Positions 8,353 through 16,475 of a stretch of DNA of 64,000 bases are shown here, piece by piece (position 1 is the stretch's first letter; each line of letters begins with the position of its first letter). The position numbers were made by a program, and so were the translations under genes. Source of the DNA: Methylohalomonas lacus (GTDB taxonomy: Bacteria > Pseudomonadota > Gammaproteobacteria > Methylohalomonadales > Methylohalomonadaceae). Location of the stretch: positions 37,206-101,205 of the forward strand of contig NZ_JANUCT010000010.1 in NCBI RefSeq assembly GCF_024808875.1, in the 5' to 3' direction. Under the pieces are notes generated by a model, which searched no databases, was not told where the DNA came from, and was given only the letters and a program-made list of their open reading frames with translations.

Positions 8353-8937
8353 ATGCTGTTTCGACTCCTCGATAAAATCCTACCCAGCGAAGAAGCCGAG
8401 ATCCCGCTCACCTGTCAGCGAACTCTGGCAGTCAATCGTCTCAAGCAACACCTGCTACCGGGTTTCAGTCTAAAGCTGCTATTCAGTCAAAATCATCCCG
8501 GCGGTATTGCGGGCACCGCAACCCATCGAGGTGTCAGCATGCACCGGCTTTATCCCGTCTCAAGCGGCAGAACCTTTGGCAATGCCTTCCAACCCTGTCT
8601 CAAGGCCTCGTTCGATCACGTAAACGGGCAATTACATCTGCGTGGCAAATTCCAGATTCACCCTCCTGCGCAAATTTTCGCTGCAATCTGGCTGGGTGGC
8701 ATCCTGTTCATCACACTGTTTTCCTTCTGGGTTTTCCTGACGGGCCCGTTTGAAGGCCATCAAAAACCCGTACCACTGACATTCCCGATCGGTGCATTAA
8801 TGTTCTTTTTCCTCGGGCTGGGATTAATCCATGGTGCCTGGCGCTGGTGCGAGGACGATATGGATCACATCAAGCGGTTCATTCATGAACATATCGGTCG
8901 GGATGCGACGTATGACGATATGTCCAAACAGCGTTAA
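8353..8937 (+). CDS. Hypothetical membrane protein, two TM segments
   Basis: A 194-residue protein with an excellent ribosome site (GAAGGAGATATC) directly before ATG 8353. The N-terminal half is soluble and basic. Two hydrophobic helices follow, at about residues 111-132 (IFAAIWLGGILFITLFSFWVF) and 145-165, and a charged cytosolic tail closes the protein. I do not recognise a family. It sits alone, flanked by gene debris on both sides, but the ribosome site and helix pattern support expression. Confidence 0.65.
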   Translation: MLFRLLDKILPSEEAEIPLTCQRTLAVNRLKQHLLPGFSLKLLFSQNHPGGIAGTATHRGVSMHRLYPVSSGRTFGNAFQPCLKASFDHVNGQLHLRGKFQIHPPAQIFAAIWLGGILFITLFSFWVFLTGPFEGHQKPVPLTFPIGALMFFFLGLGLIHGAWRWCEDDMDHIKRFIHEHIGRDATYDDMSKQR

Positions 8938-9427
8938 CCGGCAGTTCATGGCTTAGGGGATAATCGTTGGTCTGGAGAAGGCTGGCCTAGTAACGCCCAA
9001 ATGCTGCATCAGGCAGGAGACCCGGTTTTGTCCTCCGGGCTCAGGAGGCGATGCTCAAGGCTTCTCCAGTACATGGCTATGCAGCTCAATACGGTAATTG
9101 CACAGGCCACGACCAGGGCAGTCGAGGTAAAGCCGGTAATCATCCACGGCGAGGATACAGGCATCCCGATTGTTCCCGCGCAAAACGATGTGTGCGGGGT
9201 CGCTGGTCAGTTGCATCCGTATACTGTGCGGCATGGCAGCTCTGTTGCCGTGTCGTATATAACTCTGAAGAAATTGCTAACTGATAACTGGGCAAATTTA
9301 AATCACATCGACACCATTTCACTGCAGTCCGACTGGGATCCCGCTATTATGAGCAAGGCTCCATGTTGGTGTTGGTCTGAACACAAGCGCTGCGGGCAGA
9401 AACAGATAGAGGGGCGAGCATTTCAAT
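8938..9427. other. Intergenic region with transposase debris
   Basis: Beyond the RAYT remnant (8974-9216), the region 9217-9427 holds no recognisable gene. A plus-strand open frame (9001-9504) runs through it and into the 3' end of the diguanylate cyclase gene, but it has no ribosome site or family features. Confidence 0.5.
8974..9216 (-). pseudogene. Remnant of REP-associated IS200-like (Y1/RAYT) transposase
   Basis: Minus-strand translation from ATG 9216 gives PAHIVLRGNNRDACILA, then DDYRLYLDC, then YRIELHSHVLEKP and a TGA at 9055-9057. This is the N-terminal Y1 transposase pattern of RAYT proteins (HHIVxRGNNRxxxF, DYxxYL, HAYVLMTNHVHLL). After the stop, still in frame, SCLMQHLG matches the later S-LMQHLGRR motif. 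The MTNHVH metal-binding (HUH) segment is missing, so the protein cannot be active. It links to the dispersed palindromes elsewhere in the window. Confidence 0.7.
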
Positions 9428-10915
9428 TTAACCTTTTTGCGCAGCCCTATTCAATGAAGGTCCGTCATCTGCACGAACAACGCGATCCCGCCCCGTATTC
9501 TTAGCCAAATATAATGCCCGATCCGCACGGTTGATCAGCTCATCGGCTGTTTCTCCAGGAGCAAATACCGCCAAACCCGCCGAACAGGTCTGGCCGCGCG
9601 GGATCAGTTTACGTAAACGTTCTACTGCCTTCTGGCACTGTTCGATATCGGTGTCCGGAAAAATAATCACAAACTCCTCGCCACCAATACGGGCTAGCAT
9701 GTCGGTCGGACGCAAGTCCGACTGCCAGGCGTCCACCAAATTCTGCAACAGTGCATCACCTGCCGGGTGTCCGTATGTATCATTAAAGTCCTTGAAGTAA
9801 TCCAGGTCGAGAAATGCGAGACACAGGGTTGTACCCAGACGTTCGGCACGCGCTACCTCCCGTTTCAGCTGGTACTCAAGATCGCGACGATTGGATGCCC
9901 CCGTCAATGGATCCATCCGCGATAGGCGTTCAAGTCTTTCAGCCTGGTGTTGCGTTTCCCGTATGAGCCCGGCCATACGATGCATAATCAGAAGAAACAG
10001 CAGGATCGAGGCAAATGCAGCGACACGGACCACCCCAATTTCAGTTCCAACAGTCAGTAGTATCAGTGCCGGCACAAATACAGACGCAGTCCCCAGGATA
10101 AATAATCGCTGGCTGGATAGCCGCGCCGTCGAGGCATGTGATGTCGGTACTTCACTGGAAGATGGGTGCCATACGGCAGCGACAAACAGGCTATAGGCAA
10201 CCAGCCATAACCCGTCGGTGAAGCCACCGGGCCCGTACCAGCCGGCCGAATTGCCGTGCGCATAAAGCATATCGGCAGCCAGGTAGGCGAGCATGCCGGC
10301 CAGCAGCAGTGTATGCGCAGTAATACGCGTTCGCTGAAGAAAAACCAGATGCAGGATCATGGGCAGCAGGATCAAGTCGGCGACCGGGTAGGCCGTTGAA
10401 ACAAGCAACTGCAACAGCGTGATATCAGGCGCATTCACATATGGCTCAATCAACAGAGCCCAGCCCAACACACCTGCCGAAATACCGATGATGAGTGCAT
10501 CACTTAAAGTGCTGTCGTCGGTATTTTTCCGCTTACCCAGCAACCATAACGCCATCATAAACAGTGGATATATCGCCAGGTAGAATATATCGGCTGCCGA
10601 TGGAAAAGGTTCCAGGCCCACAAGATCCAGCCAGTACCAGATACCGTGCCCTATGGCTGCAAGTACCAGTGCCATCGCTATCAGTTTCCAGGCCAGGGAA
10701 CAAAACAGCTGTTTTTCCCGGTACACGGCAACCGTCACGGTAACGGCTGCCGCCAGGGTAGCAAGCACATAGAGGGCACTTGCTGTCAGCCCATAAGGGA
10801 GCAGGACATACAGCAGCGCCAATCCCAGGCCACCGGCAAGCAATAGCCGCCACGGGCTGCGTTCGTATAGCCGGTTACGTTTGAGCATACCGGATGATTT
10901 TATCTGCTCGATCAT
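9428..10915 (-). CDS. Membrane-anchored diguanylate cyclase (GGDEF)
   Basis: About 495 residues. The N-terminal two thirds contain roughly nine hydrophobic helices in a polytopic sensor region of no named type I can assign. The C-terminal GGDEF domain (about 325-485) carries the active-site motif GGEEF and, five residues upstream, the inhibitory RxxD site as RPTD, so product feedback is expected. It makes cyclic di-GMP at the inner membrane. ATG 10915 is preferred over 10921 because GGGAG is better spaced. It stands alone with no EAL partner nearby. Confidence 0.9.
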   Translation of the reverse strand: MIEQIKSSGMLKRNRLYERSPWRLLLAGGLGLALLYVLLPYGLTASALYVLATLAAAVTVTVAVYREKQLFCSLAWKLIAMALVLAAIGHGIWYWLDLVGLEPFPSAADIFYLAIYPLFMMALWLLGKRKNTDDSTLSDALIIGISAGVLGWALLIEPYVNAPDITLLQLLVSTAYPVADLILLPMILHLVFLQRTRITAHTLLLAGMLAYLAADMLYAHGNSAGWYGPGGFTDGLWLVAYSLFVAAVWHPSSSEVPTSHASTARLSSQRLFILGTASVFVPALILLTVGTEIGVVRVAAFASILLFLLIMHRMAGLIRETQHQAERLERLSRMDPLTGASNRRDLEYQLKREVARAERLGTTLCLAFLDLDYFKDFNDTYGHPAGDALLQNLVDAWQSDLRPTDMLARIGGEEFVIIFPDTDIEQCQKAVERLRKLIPRGQTCSAGLAVFAPGETADELINRADRALYLAKNTGRDRVVRADDGPSLNRAAQKG

Positions 10916-11132
10916 AACCATACTCCCGGCGTTGCAATCGGCGGGCCGTTGGTAATAATAACTAGCAGATAGTAATGCGATGTATTTGCATGATCCTCTG
11001 ACATTGAGGACGATTTTACACGGAAAATGCCCAAGTAACTCGTGTCGGGAGCCGAGTTAACGCTATACACACACTCAACACATAGACGCGCCGGCCGCCG
11101 GCGCGGCCTGACTCCGGCTATGCTTGAACGGT

Positions 11133-12932
11133 TTAGTCGTGCCGAGAGGTGGCTGAGGATTTGAGGTAGGCGTCAGCACCAACCCGGCCCATGTACTGCT
11201 GCAGCAGTTGCGGGGCGGTCTGTTTCATGTCGACAACAATCAGGCCGTCGACAGCGTTGTTGAAGTCGCGATCGACGTTAAATTCCAGGAACTTGCCGCC
11301 CATCTTCAGGTATTGCCTGATCAAAACGGGCACGCCCTTGTGGTCGGCCTCGATCTGGGCGATGAGGTCGGAGACCAGATCGATGTCGCTAACGCAGTGC
11401 AGATCCTCGTCGGCCAGGAAAGCGGGCCGCTGATTCGGCAGCGGCGTACGCGGTTTCACCCGCAGGCCGGGCTGGCCATTGTTCAACCGCAGGCTGTCGA
11501 CCAGCAGGCACAGCGAGTGCCGGTCGTAGTCGCCGCTGATCGTCACCGGGCCGAACAGGTAACGGTAGCGTGGATTGTTCGCCAGGTAGCTGCAGATGCC
11601 GCGCCAGAGCATGAGCAACGAGGTATGGTGACGCTGGTACTCGGGCCGGACGAACGAACGGCCAAGTTCGATGGCCGGATCCATGTAATCGAGCAGCCGG
11701 TTGCCATAACGAAACAGCGAATGCGTGTACAGCCCCTGCCGACCATGACGGCTGACGATATCGTCAACCCGGGCCAGCCGATAGGCACCGACGATTTCCC
11801 GCCTGCTCCTGTGCCAGATGAACAGGTGCTGGTAATAGGTATCGTAGTGATCCAGGTCGATCGCCCGGCCGGTGCCCTCGCCCACCGCGCGGAAGGTCAG
11901 CTCGCGCAGACGGCCAATCTCCTGCAATAGCCATGGCATCTGCGCGGCCCGGGCGATGAACACCTGCATGTCGCCGTGCGTCAGCAGACACTGATCCGGC
12001 GCGAGATGCGCGATCTCGGCCTGCAGCAGATCGGCCGGCGTCGCCGCAATCACCGCTGCACCATCGACATGGTTGCGCGCCGCCGGTTGCCGATCAACGG
12101 CTGATTGCCGAGCCAGCAAGCCATTGTGCATCTTCAGGTAGCGCGTCACTTTTTCATCGCTATCCAGACGCTGCAGACGGCTGTACTTGACTGGCCGGCC
12201 GACTCGCAGATCAACCTGCCTGCCCGTCTTGTTCAGCAATTCTCGCGGCAGCATGAACGTGCGCACGCGCGGGTGCAGCAGGCCGAGCGTCTGGAACAGC
12301 CAGCTGTTGCGACCGTGGATATGCACGGGCACGACCGGCGCGGCGGTCATGCGGACCAGCCGACCGATCATCGGATTCCAGGCAACTTCGCGGACACCGC
12401 GCTGCGGCACCGAGTAACGCGCCACGTCTCCGGCGGGAAATACCAGCAGGCAACCGCCTTCGCGTATCCAGCGCAATGCCTCGCGCAGCGGTCTGCTGTT
12501 GCTGCGACGCGCCTGCTCGCCGGCGTACGGATCGACCGGAATGAACAGTTCGCGCAATTCGTCGATGCGACACAGGTGGAAATTAACCATGATGCGCAAA
12601 TCGCTGCGTATGCCGGTAAGCAGATGCGCCGCGATGATGCCGTCGAGACCGCCAAACGGGTGGTTGGCGACGACGATCGCCGGTCCGGTGCGCGGGACAT
12701 GATCGAGCTCTGCCGGGTTAACCCGGTAGTCGATCTGCAGCAGTCGCAACGCCTGCTCGCAAAAGGCGCGCGGCTGTCGCGGCCAGTCGTTGCCACGATA
12801 GATTGCATCGAGCTCGGCCAGCCCGCTGGCCGCTTCGACACCGCGGTAGAGTGCATTTCTCAGCACGGCGCACCAACCATCCTGTACGGGCTGGCTGGAA
12901 AGGCGGAACGGACTGGTTTGCAGTACCGACAT
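11133..12932 (-). CDS. OlsF-like bifunctional acyltransferase (PlsC-type plus GNAT/hemolysin-type)
   Basis: A 599-residue fusion. The N-terminal half (about 40-290) is a PlsC-type lysolipid O-acyltransferase with ANHPFGGLDG as its catalytic block and VFPAGDVARYS as a later motif. The C-terminal half (about 320-590) resembles OlsB/hemolysin-like N-acyltransferases (TFRAVGEGTGRAIDLDHYD, then SFVRPEYQRHHTSLLMLWRGI). This order matches OlsF, which makes ornithine lipid from one polypeptide. ATG 12932 starts 11 bases after the glycosyltransferase stop; a longer in-frame extension overlaps that gene and is rejected. The aminolipid product is inferred. Confidence 0.75.
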   Translation of the reverse strand: MSVLQTSPFRLSSQPVQDGWCAVLRNALYRGVEAASGLAELDAIYRGNDWPRQPRAFCEQALRLLQIDYRVNPAELDHVPRTGPAIVVANHPFGGLDGIIAAHLLTGIRSDLRIMVNFHLCRIDELRELFIPVDPYAGEQARRSNSRPLREALRWIREGGCLLVFPAGDVARYSVPQRGVREVAWNPMIGRLVRMTAAPVVPVHIHGRNSWLFQTLGLLHPRVRTFMLPRELLNKTGRQVDLRVGRPVKYSRLQRLDSDEKVTRYLKMHNGLLARQSAVDRQPAARNHVDGAAVIAATPADLLQAEIAHLAPDQCLLTHGDMQVFIARAAQMPWLLQEIGRLRELTFRAVGEGTGRAIDLDHYDTYYQHLFIWHRSRREIVGAYRLARVDDIVSRHGRQGLYTHSLFRYGNRLLDYMDPAIELGRSFVRPEYQRHHTSLLMLWRGICSYLANNPRYRYLFGPVTISGDYDRHSLCLLVDSLRLNNGQPGLRVKPRTPLPNQRPAFLADEDLHCVSDIDLVSDLIAQIEADHKGVPVLIRQYLKMGGKFLEFNVDRDFNNAVDGLIVVDMKQTAPQLLQQYMGRVGADAYLKSSATSRHD

Positions 12933-12943
12933 TAGCTGTCTGT

Positions 12944-13990
12944 TCAGAGCGTGATCTGCGTGACCGGATTGTCCTGATCCTGCGGCGGCGCATTGAACGG
13001 ATCGAGGTTGTCGGCAAAGCCCTTGGCGCAGTAACGCCATGAGCGCGAATGTGCGAAGTCGATGCAGTCCTGCGGGTCGAGCTGTAGCGCCTGCAGAGCG
13101 GCTGCGCGCAGGTCCTCGTTCATTACGCCAGTCACACCGTTGCTGATGACGTCGATGGGCCCGGTGACCGGATAGGCGGCAACCGGCAGGCCGCAAGCCA
13201 TCGCCTCGAGCATGACCAGGCCGTAGGTGTCGGTGCGACTGGGAAAGACAAACACGTCCGCCGCCGCCAGATAGCGCGCGAGTTCTTCGCCGAATCGGTA
13301 GCCGCTAAACACCACGTCCGGGTACTGTTCACCCAGCTTCTGTCGATCCGGGCCATCGCCGACGACGACCTTCGTGCCCGGCAGTTCCAGATCCAGAAAC
13401 GCGTTGATGTTCTTTTCCACTGCCACACGACCCATGTACATGAAGATCGGTCGCGGTTGCGGCAGGAATGATTTGTCGGCGGAAGGTCTGAAGATGTTCG
13501 TATCGACACCGCGCGACCAGGTCACGACGTTGCTGAAACCGCGTTCAAGCAGACGCTGGCGCTGCGACTCGGTCGGCACCAGCGTGCGCGTGGCCGGGCC
13601 GTGAAACCGGCGCATGTAGGCGTAGGACCAGGCCAGCGGAATCGGCGCGCGCATGCGGATATATTCGGGAAACTGCGTATGAAACGACGACGTGAACGGC
13701 AGTTCGTTTTTCAGGCAATAACGGCGCGCGGCGTGGCCCAGCGGCCCCTCGGTCGCGACATGAATGGCGTCGGGCTGGAAGGCTTCGAGCGTGCGCCGCA
13801 AACGCGGCCCCGGGTTGATCGCCAGGCGTATCGACGGATAGGTCGGGCATGGCACGGTGTGGAAAGTCGCCGGCGTCAGCAGACAGATGTCATGACCAAG
13901 TTCGCGCAGTTCCCGCGTGGTGTTTTCATACGTGCGCACGACGCCATTGACCTGGGGCAGCCAGGCATCGGTGGCAATGGCAATTCTCAT
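12944..13990 (-). CDS. GT4-family glycosyltransferase (Agt-like lipid glycosyltransferase)
   Basis: A 348-residue GT-B fold enzyme. The N-terminal acceptor domain opens with MRIAIATDAWLPQVNGVVRT, as in alpha-mannosyl/glycosyl-transferases acting on diacylglycerol. The C-terminal donor domain has YMGRVAVEKN, VVVGDGPDRQKL and the EX7E-type FPSRTDTYGLVMLEAMACGLP. The gene sits between a metallophosphoesterase and an acyltransferase. Similar PlcP-Agt pairs in marine bacteria make phosphorus-free glycolipids from phospholipid-derived diacylglycerol, and I infer that role here. The sugar donor cannot be told from sequence. Confidence 0.82.
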   Translation of the reverse strand: MRIAIATDAWLPQVNGVVRTYENTTRELRELGHDICLLTPATFHTVPCPTYPSIRLAINPGPRLRRTLEAFQPDAIHVATEGPLGHAARRYCLKNELPFTSSFHTQFPEYIRMRAPIPLAWSYAYMRRFHGPATRTLVPTESQRQRLLERGFSNVVTWSRGVDTNIFRPSADKSFLPQPRPIFMYMGRVAVEKNINAFLDLELPGTKVVVGDGPDRQKLGEQYPDVVFSGYRFGEELARYLAAADVFVFPSRTDTYGLVMLEAMACGLPVAAYPVTGPIDVISNGVTGVMNEDLRAAALQALQLDPQDCIDFAHSRSWRYCAKGFADNLDPFNAPPQDQDNPVTQITL

Positions 13991-14010
13991 GGCGTTGACG
14001 GAACGATCAA

Positions 14011-14802
14011 TCAGGCGGCAACACTCAGGCGTTTCAGTGACTCGACCTCATCGGTCCAGTGAATCAGCTCCAGCGAGCCGTCGTGAGCCTCGGTCAGCGC
14101 GGTACAGCTTTCCACCCAGTCACCGCAGTTGAGATACAGCATATCGTCGATGTGCGTGATCTCGGCACGGTGAATATGGCCGCAGACCAGGCCATCGACC
14201 TTCTGACGCTTGGCCTCGTAGGCGAGCGCTTCCTCGAAGTTACTGATGTAGCTGACCGCCTGCTTGACCCTGTGCTTGAGCACCGCTGCCAGCGACCAGT
14301 AGGAAAAGCCCAGCTTCCGGCGTACGTAGTTCACCCAGGTATTGGCCTTGAGCAGCAGCTCATACAGGGCGCTACCGATCAGCGCGGTAGTCCGCGACGA
14401 GGTCACGACCGCGTCGAACTTGTCGCCATGCAGTATCAGCAGACGCTTGCCGTCCTTGGTGGTATGAATGTGCTCGTTGCGGATTTCCAGGTTGCCGAGC
14501 ACAGTACCGTCCATATCGCGCAGCACTTCGTCGTGGTTGCCAGGCACGAAGATGACGCGCGTGCCGTGCTTGGCCTTGCCGAGGATCGTGCGCACAACGT
14601 CGTTGTGTGCCTGGGGCCAGTACAGGCGTTTTTTCATCTGCCAGATATCGATGATATCGCCGACCAGATACAGCGTGTCGCAACGGGTCGAACGCAGGAA
14701 GTCGAGCAGATACTGCGCGCTGCAGCCGGAAAATCCGAGATGCACGTCGGATATGAAGATGGTTCTATAATATGTCGGCTTCATTCTGTGTACGCTTGTC
14801 AT
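14011..14802 (-). CDS. Metallophosphoesterase, PlcP/LpxH-like
   Basis: About 263 residues of the calcineurin-like superfamily (COG2908). The metal-binding blocks are ISDVHLG, VGDIIDIW, PGNHDEVL, ILHGDKFD and CGHIHRAE. COG2908 includes UDP-diacylglucosamine diphosphatase (LpxH) and the phospholipase C PlcP. Position directly before a lipid glycosyltransferase, and a candidate Pho box upstream, favour PlcP, which releases diacylglycerol from phospholipids. ATG 14802 lies behind AAGG; ATG 14784 or 14862 are alternatives. A true lpxH for lipid A would be expected elsewhere in the genome. Confidence 0.8.
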   Translation of the reverse strand: MTSVHRMKPTYYRTIFISDVHLGFSGCSAQYLLDFLRSTRCDTLYLVGDIIDIWQMKKRLYWPQAHNDVVRTILGKAKHGTRVIFVPGNHDEVLRDMDGTVLGNLEIRNEHIHTTKDGKRLLILHGDKFDAVVTSSRTTALIGSALYELLLKANTWVNYVRRKLGFSYWSLAAVLKHRVKQAVSYISNFEEALAYEAKRQKVDGLVCGHIHRAEITHIDDMLYLNCGDWVESCTALTEAHDGSLELIHWTDEVESLKRLSVAA

Positions 14803-14871
14803 GCCGTGGCCTTCGGGTCTAAACCTGGCGGCGAGTATTACGAACACAGATGACGAATTCATGCCCGGCGT

Positions 14872-14889
14872 GTGACAGGAATATGAAGA
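14872..14889 (-). promoter_or_regulatory. Candidate Pho box (PhoB site)
   Basis: The minus strand reads TCTTCATATTCCTGTCAC, two 7-base direct repeats (TCTTCAT, CTGTCAC) separated by 4 bases, the layout of the PhoB consensus CTGTCAT-N4-CTGTCAT. Ten of fourteen repeat positions match. It lies 70 bases before the chosen phosphoesterase start. A good -10 is not evident. Confidence 0.5.
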
Positions 14890-15031
14890 TTGCTGGGCCA
14901 GAACCCTGACACAACCACAATATCTGGAAAGCCGGCTTCATCCGCGCTTAACGCGGTGGTCATCCCAGAGTCATGCAGGCCTGGCACTGTGGGCGGCATC
15001 CTGAAGATGCAGACCACCGGGAGGCAGACGC

Positions 15032-15163
15032 ATGAATGAACGGGAAGAACAATGGCTGGAATTGCGCGTCAACCTGTTGAAACAGCAACAGGCGTTATCC
15101 GGCCGCAACTGTTGCTGGCAACGCCGGGCACTTGCCGACTACCTGCGCTGGCGTTTTGACTGA
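15032..15163 (+). CDS. Small hypothetical protein (43 residues)
   Basis: ATG 15032 follows GGGAGGC at an ideal distance and opens a 43-residue frame beginning MNEREEQWLELRVNLLKQQQ, rich in Glu, Gln and Arg, containing a Cys pair (NCCW) and ending YLRWRFD. Codon usage matches the neighbourhood. It is predicted to be a soluble helical peptide. I know no family. It lies alone between the phosphoesterase and the convergent nitroreductase gene. Confidence 0.5.
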   Translation: MNEREEQWLELRVNLLKQQQALSGRNCCWQRRALADYLRWRFD

Positions 15164-15166
15164 CTG

Positions 15167-15745
15167 TCAGGGCAGCCGGGTCAGACTCTCGCTAGCCGGC
15201 CGTTTACTCATCTCGGGCACCTCGTCGGGATAGCCGTACCAGAACAGACCGACCACCTGCTCGCTGGCCAGGTCGCTGCCGAGCAGTTCCATGAAACGCG
15301 GATCACGCACGACCTCTCCGGTGGACCATTTCAGCCCCACGCCGGCTTCCCACAGGTATAACGCCAGGTTCTGGATCAGGCAGCAGCAGGCGGCGTAATT
15401 TTCCTGGTCACGCACCGGATCGACGGCACGCTCGGCGGTCACCACCAGCCAGCCCGGCATGCTGCGCCAGCGTTCCAACTTCTTCGCCGCCGCGGCATCG
15501 CCCTTGGTTTCGGCTAATTGTCTGGCATTCAGTTGACAGATGGCCTCGCGCGTCTGCGGCCCCGGCAGATAGAAGTGCCAAGGCTCGTTCATGCGGTGGT
15601 TTGGCGCCCAGCAGGCCACCTGCAGACCGGCGATCAGCAGCTCATCCGGCACCGGCTCGGGGCGGAAGTTATGAATGGTCCGGCGACCGGTAATGGTCGC
15701 CTCCAGGCTGTCGGTCACTTGTTGAACCTCTGTTGAACAGGACAT
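15167..15745 (-). CDS. Nitroreductase family protein
   Basis: A 192-residue FMN-dependent nitroreductase-fold protein. Family features include the FMN-phosphate binding start GRRTIHNFRPEPVP (residues 20-33), the substrate loop CWAPNHRMNEPWHFY, and the C-terminal strand VVGLFWYGYPDE with the characteristic Tyr-Pro. It resembles the short YdjA-like branch. It probably forms a homodimer in the cytosol using NAD(P)H; the physiological substrate is unknown. The gene is divergent from the PepSY-like gene. Confidence 0.88.
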   Translation of the reverse strand: MSCSTEVQQVTDSLEATITGRRTIHNFRPEPVPDELLIAGLQVACWAPNHRMNEPWHFYLPGPQTREAICQLNARQLAETKGDAAAAKKLERWRSMPGWLVVTAERAVDPVRDQENYAACCCLIQNLALYLWEAGVGLKWSTGEVVRDPRFMELLGSDLASEQVVGLFWYGYPDEVPEMSKRPASESLTRLP

Positions 15746-15864
15746 GGATTACTTCGTGGCTGGGAATTTATCCTTTGAAAAACCAGTATTTTTTCCTGTA
15801 TTACTGCGCTGCAGCATCAGTTATGATGGTCTACAATTTAGTGAGACCCCCAAGGAGGTTCCGC

Positions 15865-16404
15865 ATGATTAACCGTATCACCATCATTGTACCGATTCTG
15901 CTGCTCGGCGTGCTCGGCTTCAGCGGCAACGCGCTCGCCGGCCACGGCAAGGGCGGATTGGAAAAATGCCTGAAGACCGTCAGCAAGATCAAACCCGGCG
16001 ATTTCGTCAAGGTCGAGTACTTGTCATTCACCGACGAGGGCGTACCGGCCTATGAAGTGGAAGTCCGTGACGCCGACGGCAACGAATGGGAATTCGAGTG
16101 CAGCGCCAAGGACGCCCGCATCCTGGAAATGGAACGCGAGGTGGACAGTGCCGAGGATCCGCTGTTCAACAAGAGCATGAAGGTATCCGAGGCTGACGCC
16201 AAGAAGACCGCCACCGATCTGTATCCGGGCACGGTTAAAGAAGTCGAGTACGAGATCGAGGCCAACGGCGACCCGTCCTATGAATTCGACATCGTCGATA
16301 GCGACGGCACCGAATGGAAGATCGAGGTTTCCGCCGTCACCGGCAAAATCGTCGAGGTCCAGGTGGAAGAGTGGGAAATCGGTGAAGAAGATCAGCTGAA
16401 CTGA
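15865..16404 (+). CDS. Secreted PepSY-like domain protein
   Basis: A 179-residue exported protein. AAGGAGG precedes ATG 15865, and residues 1-24 form a Sec signal (cleavage after NALA). The mature protein has two tandem PepSY-like units of about 60-70 residues: DFVKVEYLSFTDEGVPAYEVEV and VKEVEYEIEANGDPSYEFDI regions, each ending in a xEWxxE strand. It is very acidic, suggesting a periplasmic or surface location. An upstream in-frame GTG/ATG extension is unlikely. A strong terminator follows 28 bases after the stop. Confidence 0.8.
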   Translation: MINRITIIVPILLLGVLGFSGNALAGHGKGGLEKCLKTVSKIKPGDFVKVEYLSFTDEGVPAYEVEVRDADGNEWEFECSAKDARILEMEREVDSAEDPLFNKSMKVSEADAKKTATDLYPGTVKEVEYEIEANGDPSYEFDIVDSDGTEWKIEVSAVTGKIVEVQVEEWEIGEEDQLN

Positions 16405-16431
16405 TCGCCGCCGCTGGCCTGCCAGCATTCG

Positions 16432-16465
16432 GCCCGCCCCGTCCACGGACGCGGCGGGCTTTTTT
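16432..16465 (+). terminator. Rho-independent terminator of the PepSY gene
   Basis: GCCCGCC at 16432-16438 pairs with GGCGGGC at 16453-16459 and is followed by six T residues. Confidence 0.9.
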
Positions 16466-16475
16466 GTGTCCCGAC

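Noticed and set aside
9001..9504. Plus-strand open frame of 167 codons
   Set aside because: It lacks a ribosome site, overlaps the diguanylate cyclase 3' end and runs antisense to the RAYT remnant.
11080..11110. GC-rich palindrome after the OlsF-like gene as terminator
   Set aside because: GCGCCGGC-C-GCCGGCGC is symmetric but has no T-run on the minus strand.
12933..13196. In-frame N-terminal extension of the OlsF-like protein
   Set aside because: It overlaps the glycosyltransferase coding region and is Arg-rich shadow sequence.
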